Assembly (NCBI GenBank): GCA_023653785.1
Contig: JAMKCH010079092.1
Location: 62,001 to 126,000, forward strand
Source: Ophioderma brevispina
Taxonomy: Eukaryota > Echinodermata > Ophiuroidea > Amphilepidida > Ophiodermatidae
DNA length: 64,000 nucleotides
Reading direction: 5' to 3'
Of this stretch, positions 58,455-64,000 are shown piece after piece. Made by a program: the position numbers and the translations under genes. The notes under the pieces are model-generated. The model ran no database searches, was not told the DNA's origin, and saw nothing but the letters and a program-made list of their open reading frames with translations. Numbering within the stretch: position 1 is the first letter of the stretch; the number at the start of each line of letters is the position of its first letter.

Positions 58455-58691
58455 GCCGTCGGTCCCCGTGTACAGAGAGTCCAACTGTACTTAAAGCGCG
58501 TCATGTCGAATAGAGTAGGATTAAACCCTGATTCCCCACTCATCCGCCCATCACTCAAATATGCGGGCCATGTTAGGGCGCGTCCGTATCAACGGACACA
58601 CACGCGGCCCCGGAATCATCACACTAGCGAATAAATCCTGACACCAACCACAAAGCCATTACCCACTGACTTGTGGATACTAGCAACAAAC
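58455..58691 (+). mobile_element. tRNA-derived SINE, 3' half
   Basis: GCCGTCGGTCCCCGTGTACA begins the continuation. The stretch up to TAGCAACAAA has no counterpart in duplication copy 1, so it belongs to the inserted unit. The SINE 3' tail is not a simple poly-A; the exact end is unclear. Confidence 0.6.
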
Positions 58692-58980
58692 AACATTCAC
58701 ATATTTCCATCATGAAAAAAATGCTTAAAACTGTTATCATCTAGTTGTATTTTTTGGATTTTGCGCATATATTTTGGGGAAATGTCCCAATGTAATTCTT
58801 GCAATAATTCTGAAAGCGTTATATGCATCAAATAACCTTAAGTGGATTAAAATAGAACCAATTGTGCTGCCAATATTATATTAAAAATGACCTGCATTCG
58901 GATCTATAAATTTAGATTTAATTGAAATATGCAGTTTTATATTTGTTTTCATGGGTAATTAAAATTTTAGCCGAGACAAT

Positions 58981-59372
58981 CACTATGAGCTAATAAAATC
59001 ACAATTCCCATGGCGCAGTTCATAGCTTTCATCACCAATTGTATTGAGCAAATAATTATAAATCCCTTGAATTTTAGTATGAATGATACGAGGTATCTTG
59101 GACATGCATGTGAGCTGCTTGTTAACATGCCCATACCAAGGCTACTGAACTGAGCCCTTGGTATATTAGCATGCCTTGCCTCATTTGCAGGTTCTACTTG
59201 TAAATGACCCTGTAGTATTAGCCGATTTCGAATCCCGGTCACTATGAGCTAATAAAACTCAATTTCCAATGGCGTAGTTCAATAACTTCCAATCACCATG
59301 TATTGAGCAATACAACCCCATGTTTTTAGTATGATTTATGATACCCAGACATGCATGTCAGCTGTTGGTTAA
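58981..59372 (+). mobile_element. two eroded CACTA-type MITE copies
   Basis: Copies at 58981-59185 and 59240-59372 start CACTATGAGCTAATAAAA but have lost or truncated right ends (CTCATTTGCAGG instead of CTCATAGTG in the first). They correspond by position to the pair at 56713 and 56971, so descend from the same two insertions through the duplication. Confidence 0.72.
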
Positions 59373-60830
59373 CGAGCCATGAGGAGATTTCCGAAAGCAA
59401 CCCAATTTTTTCGAACCCGGGTTTTTTTACATATCTGGAATATTTACCAATGTGTTAGATCACACATGAAGTGATAAGCCGAATAACGCCGTCTTTTAGG
59501 CAATGATTTAGTCCTTCCTGTCGTGCACGACAGAAATTCACAGCACGGTGTTCTATGGGTACATTACTATAGTCAGGCAAGTTCAAAACAAGGTTCTGTT
59601 TTTTCATTGTACTTGTTTGTCCAATAACAGCACACCTTCGTCCAATACATGCACTTAAGTAAGAGTCTATCCGCCATGTTGAATTTCCTTACTCAGTCCG
59701 TTCAATTTCACGGAACGGAAAACTCAAAATTTCTGTGCGGAAGCAAACCAAGGTGACAAGTCATATCATTTAAAAGATGGCCATGTACCTCAGCATTTAA
59801 AAAGTCAACTACAACCACTGCCGTAAATGCCTCAAAAAGAAGTATTTTGTGAGATCAGCAGCTCATTAAATCCTTTCTTTGGAAAACTTTTACATCGTAA
59901 CTAAGGCGCTATTGCACATGCGCGTCTAGTATTCAGAAAACGGCTGCACTAGTCTTCAAAAATGGCGATCGATCGCAAAGTCGATCGATCACCGGCTCAG
60001 TGTGAAAAGCCTTAATGTGAATAGTCATGCCAGAATATGATCACGTTCACATTGTAGGTAATCTACAGGCAAATAAGAGACCGACTTGGTTCACATTTGA
60101 CCCACAAACGAAAAATATACAAAGCACCATTGTACACGTTATCAGTAGGTTATGTTAGTCATATGGACATTATTCTGCGCAGGCCTAGTCAAAAGTCCAC
60201 AAAATCATTCCAGGTAAAACGCAGATATGAATAATATTAGAAATTGGTCCAATAATTATCCTCGAGAACCTTCGAGAACATAAAAAGTATACAGCACTCC
60301 TAAAAATAATGATAATCAAACCAAATACACTATCGTTTTTAACTACCTGTCAAACATGAGACAATATACCTAACACTAAATAATCCGGATACTATCGTCG
60401 TTTCAGTTAGGGAACACATAAAACATCAATGTTATTTTGTAAACGTAACTAGTTTAATTAAACGAGGTTTTATGACCGAAACACACAACCGAAAAGTGTT
60501 CGCCTATGATACTAAATTACCCTGCTGCCTGGACTAGCTCTCATAAATGTGAAGGCATTGAACGAGCAACAAAGCAGCTATATGAAGGCCCAAGGCCAGT
60601 ATCAATGATTACACTTTTAACCATTTAACTATTTGAAATAACGGTCTGGGTCCAATAACCTGTGACACATGCCTGAACCGTAAATGATCTTGAATGTCAG
60701 GTGACGAGATTCTGAGGGTTTTGTTACCTCGCAATATGTTAATTTCTATATTACCTTTACTACCCATTATTAAAAATGCAGCACTCTGGTTGGTTACTTA
60801 ACTGCCCATTATTCTGCAAAAATGGGGTGT
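59373..60830. other. anonymous non-coding DNA
   Basis: No gene or element recognised. A short CGAT-rich palindromic patch lies at about 59966-59992. Confidence 0.4.
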
Positions 60831-61406
60831 GACCTGTAAAAAATACAGTGCAATGTACAGGAAAATCCTGTAAAAAAATATTACAGTATTTGGCTGTAAT
60901 TTGGAAATACAGGAAAGTACTGTAACTTTTATGTCAAATATTTCAGGCCAATAATGACAAAATTTAAAAATGAAGCCTTTATTCAAATTTTAATGACTAA
61001 CAACATTATTATACACCGATGAATTTTCAATTATACGATTAAGTACTAAAATTTACAGGGACAAAAATGCTGTAAATTTTACAGGAAATTGTGCCAACAA
61101 AACCCCGAAAAAATTTCAGGTTTTCATTCAAATTTAATGTATATTTTACAGTTTGATGTAATACATATTACAACAAACTGTCAATGCACTGCAAAATTTG
61201 TGGATAGGCCTACTAAGTTAGGGTGTTCGTCAGTGGTTTTGTACTCTACACACGTTCACAATCTCTGTAATGTCTCACCTAATATATGTTTTTAAGTATT
61301 TCGATTAAATTAATGTTTACAGTATACTGTACATTTTACGGTAATTTGTTGGCAGAATTGCTTCCAGGATTTTCCTGTAGAATTTACAGTATTTTTGTTA
61401 CAGTGT
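60831..61406. mobile_element. CACTG-ended non-autonomous DNA transposon, second copy
   Basis: About 576 bp homologous to 26478-27156 in the same orientation. Shared runs include TTTACAGTTTGATGTAATA, TTGTTGGCAGAATTGC and AATTTACAGTATTTTTGTTACAGTG at the right end (with small differences). The left end is eroded (CCTGTAAAAAATACAG). Interior TTTACAG/CTGTAAA words recur. The target duplication is not readable. Confidence 0.72.
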
Positions 61407-61457
61407 TTTAAATAGTGCGTTATGCAGCTCTCTCCCCATTGCTAGCGACATGAAATA

Positions 61458-61849
61458 CCTGACATATAGTTTATATTCAAGAATACTTTGATTTATGAAT
61501 GACTAATGTGTCACAGGTCGGAAGAACTAACAAATTACGGGTAAGCTGCAGTCATGGCAGTCGAGACCATCATTTGAGAGTTTTATTCCGGCCTAGGATA
61601 CATTATGATCCCAAAACGATAATACAAACCCTTTAATCAGAAAAAATAACCTTTCAACCCAATTATTTTTATGTTTTGCCAATAACGACGTGTATCCACG
61701 ACGTAAAGGACTACGCTGTGGAAAACAACTTTCAAATAATAGGTTCGACTTCTAATTATTTGGAAGTTTTCCGACCTCGGACACATTATTCATCCATAAA
61801 TCAAAGTATTCTTGAAGTACATTTATTTCTGAATAAACTATAGGTCGGG
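61458..61849. mobile_element. TA-flanked mariner-like MITE
   Basis: A 392-bp element between TA at 61456-61457 and 61850-61851. Terminal repeats CCTGACATATAGTTTAT and, reverse complemented, CCCGACCTATAGTTTAT. A second inverted pair follows inside: 61473-61521 against 61771-61816, sharing TTCAAGAATACTTTGATTTATG. The right side carries about 15 extra bases between the two pairs. TA duplication suggests the Tc1/mariner superfamily. No transposase frame. Confidence 0.78.
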
Positions 61850-61851
61850 TA

Positions 61852-63690
61852 GCAACGTCCTCTTCCCCCATTCAGGTAGCTAGCTGAGCAATATGGACAT
61901 TGATGGCTTCCTTAATTCCATACAGTCAAGTACTTTGGCTTCTTTTCAGGTAAATATTTGTTTTATTTTGCTTTGGTGTTTTTTGCTGGGTCTGGTGTGA
62001 CCGTTTTGGTTCGCTAACACAGGCACCAGTTGAGTATTTACAGGTAAATTGTTAAACTGATCCTAAACGTTGTCTTTGGTCTTAGGGGGCTATATACGAA
62101 ATATTGACAAGAGTAATGTGTTTGCATTGAGTACGGATGCTCTTAGATGGAAACTCTCAGATGAGCACTTGTAGAAAGGGCATGGCCACACTGCCTTGGA
62201 GGCACTTGTCAAAGTAGCTTCTTTTTGGTGTTTTTGCGTATTGATTTATATTTTCAACACCCTCCGGTTCATACCCATGTTGTTGGCGACATTTTTCTGT
62301 CGCCTCGCCGGCCTTAATTAAGGCAGTAAGACACATAGGGATTACTTCGTCCACTGTTATTGATGTCCGTTGTTGATGCCTGTTGTTGTTTGTTGTTGTT
62401 GTTTGTTGTTGATGTCTGTTGTCGTGAAAAAGGGTTAATATTTGCCTGTAATACTTCGATGGATTTTTTAAAACCAAAATTGGGTCACAGGTGCAACATG
62501 GCACCCCCCATTTTTGATGAGGTCAAAGGTCACATACCAAGGTCAAAGGTCATGTGAGTCCTACCATTCACAAACAGCGATGGCAGGCGACATAAGCGGT
62601 CCGAGGACCGATGTATTTTTTTAATATGTTTCAAGTCTGTGTGGGTTGGTTTTTCTACAGATCTTGTAGAGTAAAAACCATCCGTATGTCAGGTGATGAC
62701 CTTGGTATCCAGATAAGGCAACCTATTATCAGCCTCCTTCAAACTTTATATACACTTTATATACACTTTATATGTCACTGTGTCGATGAGCGGTATTCTC
62801 TTTGAATCTGTTTATACGTGGGCTTTCTTCATAACCATAAGGGTATTGCCCACATACAAATAGCAAAACTTTAAAGAGGGGCGAGCGGAGACGAGTTAAT
62901 GGCCTGAAGCCACAAATTTTGTGACACCGACGACTAAACTTAAATAAACGGTCGAACACTTGATCTCCCCAAAATATCAATGACCTGCAAATACCGGTTA
63001 AGTTTGTTGCACCGTGAACAGGGCAGGTTTCACCAAGCGATCATGCATGGACGGGTCACAAACGGTTGTAACAAATTGTTCAACGGGTCATTTAGGATTT
63101 TGAAGAATTTTCTAGCTACAAATGATTATTTTAGTGTCCCTTCTTTTCATAAAACTGAATGCAAGGTTTTGCAACCCTCGGAAACCAGATTTTCGGGGAA
63201 ATTTGTCTTATGTGCATGTGTTACCTGGATGACTATTGATAGTCTAATGACAGAAATTGCCTTGGCCTTGTAAAGAGATCATTTCCCTATGTCCCTTTCG
63301 CCAGTTTCTATACAACGACTGTAATAGATTGCCTGTAGATATGTCGGGCCCATCACAATGAACTTATCTGTTTTTCAGGGTGGATATGTCCGTTGTTAGT
63401 ACCATAATTCTCCTATTGGATACTCCAACATCGCCACCTTAGTATAACCCATGCATATGGCCTAGCTATGCCTAGAATATCTTATGTGCACCTTGAATCT
63501 AACTCTCTTGCTTTCGCCAGGTGTATGATAAAGGTTGTTGATCGTGTTCTCCATGCCATTCATCCCAAAATGTCCAGAGAATGTCTATGGAAACGGAAGA
63601 TGACAAAAAATGGGTTTGGCAAATTAAAGTAACAAGTAAGAAAATTAACATTAATCTTGTGCCAATGAAGTCTAATCCAAATGGAAGAAC
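61852..63690. other. unrecognised DNA with repeated AGGTCA sites
   Basis: Contains two direct AGGTCA repeats (62520-62552), a GTTGTT-rich low-complexity patch (62365-62425), and an ACTTTATATAC triplet repeat near 62747. A 115-codon minus frame (62157-62504) spans the low-complexity patch; its C-terminal part (YAKTPKRSYFDKCLQGSVAM) matches no family I know. A short ATG-initiated frame at 61896-61949 ends at a donor-like CAG-GTAAAT. Confidence 0.35.
62520..62552 (+). promoter_or_regulatory. two direct AGGTCA repeats with one-base spacer
   Basis: AGGTCAAAGGTCA occurs at 62520-62532 and again at 62540-62552. Each is a perfect DR1 element of the type bound by RXR-class heterodimers and HNF4. Similar sites at 18134-18146 and 30830-30842 lie next to or inside repeats, so transposon origin is likely. 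Confidence 0.3.
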
Positions 63691-64000
63691 ATTAAGGAAC
63701 AAATCAAAACCCTTATCATCACCCAGCGGAAGGACTTCTGGAGAGAATATATCCTACCACTTGTCCAACAAGGGAATCTTCTTAAACTCATCGAGTCGGA
63801 ACAAAGTGATCTTATTTAGAAATCTATTATCAGGGGCGTACTGAGTTTTGCAGTAGGGCATCTATTGACTATCTGCTTACTTTTATAAATCCCAAAACAT
63901 GGGGGAAAAGAACAAATATCAAATGTAATATTTGTGGCAATAAAGAAACTCTACACCATATTATTAGTAATTGCTCCACATTCTTCACCTAAGGGAGGAT
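63690..64000 (+). pseudogene. LINE ORF2 C-terminal fragment, truncated by the window edge
   Basis: From 63697 the frame reads EQIKTLIITQRKDFWREYIL, then LLKLIESEQSDLI, a stop, and RGVLSFA. After a frame change it reads RASIDYLLTFINPKTWGKRT and CNICGNKETLHHIISNC. The W-G-K-R segment followed by C-x2-C-x6-H-x5-C is the zinc-binding tail found after the reverse transcriptase of several animal LINE groups. At least one frameshift and one stop are present. The sequence continues beyond the window. Confidence 0.72.

Larger units (their letters stand above)
57322..59372 (+). repeat. segmental duplication, copy 2, interrupted by nested insertions
   Basis: Block A' ends at 57458 and block B' resumes at 58692. 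The intervening ~1.23 kb is absent from copy 1 and consists of a SINE (57459-57692 plus 58455-58691) that is itself split by a TTAA element. Block B' carries the paralogues of both CACTA-type MITEs, with eroded ends. Confidence 0.8.

Noticed and set aside
62157..62504. 115-codon minus-strand gene
   Set aside because: Its middle translates a GTTGTT low-complexity patch and the rest has no recognised family; insufficient to call a gene.

Overview
This is an AT-rich stretch of animal nuclear DNA, probably from a marine invertebrate. The basis is the repeat content: a CR1-type LINE with a PHD-like finger and a 2A-like start, a jockey-type LINE, tRNA-derived SINEs and many short non-autonomous DNA transposons. 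Species and phylum cannot be named from the sequence alone. I see no intact protein-coding host gene. Nearly all open frames are short, and the few with recognisable protein similarity are broken retrotransposon pieces. The window reads as an intergenic or intronic repeat graveyard.

Layout. 1-9.6 kb: mostly anonymous DNA, with a palindrome-rich cluster (0.64-0.85 kb), a fold-back repeat (3.57-3.77 kb), one copy of a dispersed repeat (5.48-5.85 kb), an AT-flanked hairpin (6.64-7.05 kb) and a 200-bp direct duplication (7.05-7.55 kb). 9.6-14 kb: a TTAA-flanked element, two LINE reverse transcriptase fragments and microsatellites. 14.78-18.1 kb: a nearly full-length but frameshifted CR1-like LINE whose N-terminus carries a 2A-like DIEVNPGP motif. 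24.8-28.25 kb: a jockey-like LINE split by a 0.68-kb CACTG-ended element. 28.6-29.0 kb, minus strand: a relic resembling a PD-(D/E)XK-type nuclease domain. 29.1-31.8 kb: microsatellites, a 956-bp fold-back element with TA duplication, and a 397-bp MITE. 35.9-36.5 kb: a degenerate ~120-bp tandem array. 40-46.6 kb: two SINE copies of one family in opposite orientation (one bounded by 73-bp direct repeats), a TTAA-flanked MITE with a perfect 41-bp hairpin, and a 50-bp tandem array. 52.6-59.4 kb: a CACTA-type MITE family with 3-bp target duplications, a CAGTGGCG-ended element with a 7-bp target duplication, a tandem-TIR element, and a duplicated segment whose second copy was invaded by a SINE that was itself invaded by a TTAA element. 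60.8-64 kb: a second CACTG-type element, a TA-flanked mariner-like MITE and the C-terminal end of another LINE running off the window.

The elements do not form a pathway. They record layered insertions. The clearest relative chronology is: segmental duplication at 56-59 kb, then SINE insertion into copy 2, then TTAA-element insertion into the SINE; and separately, the jockey LINE followed by the CACTG element. Points most worth a second look are the 2A-like LINE leader, the 3-bp-duplication CACTA MITEs, the nested SINE/TTAA insertion and the SINE with terminal direct repeats.
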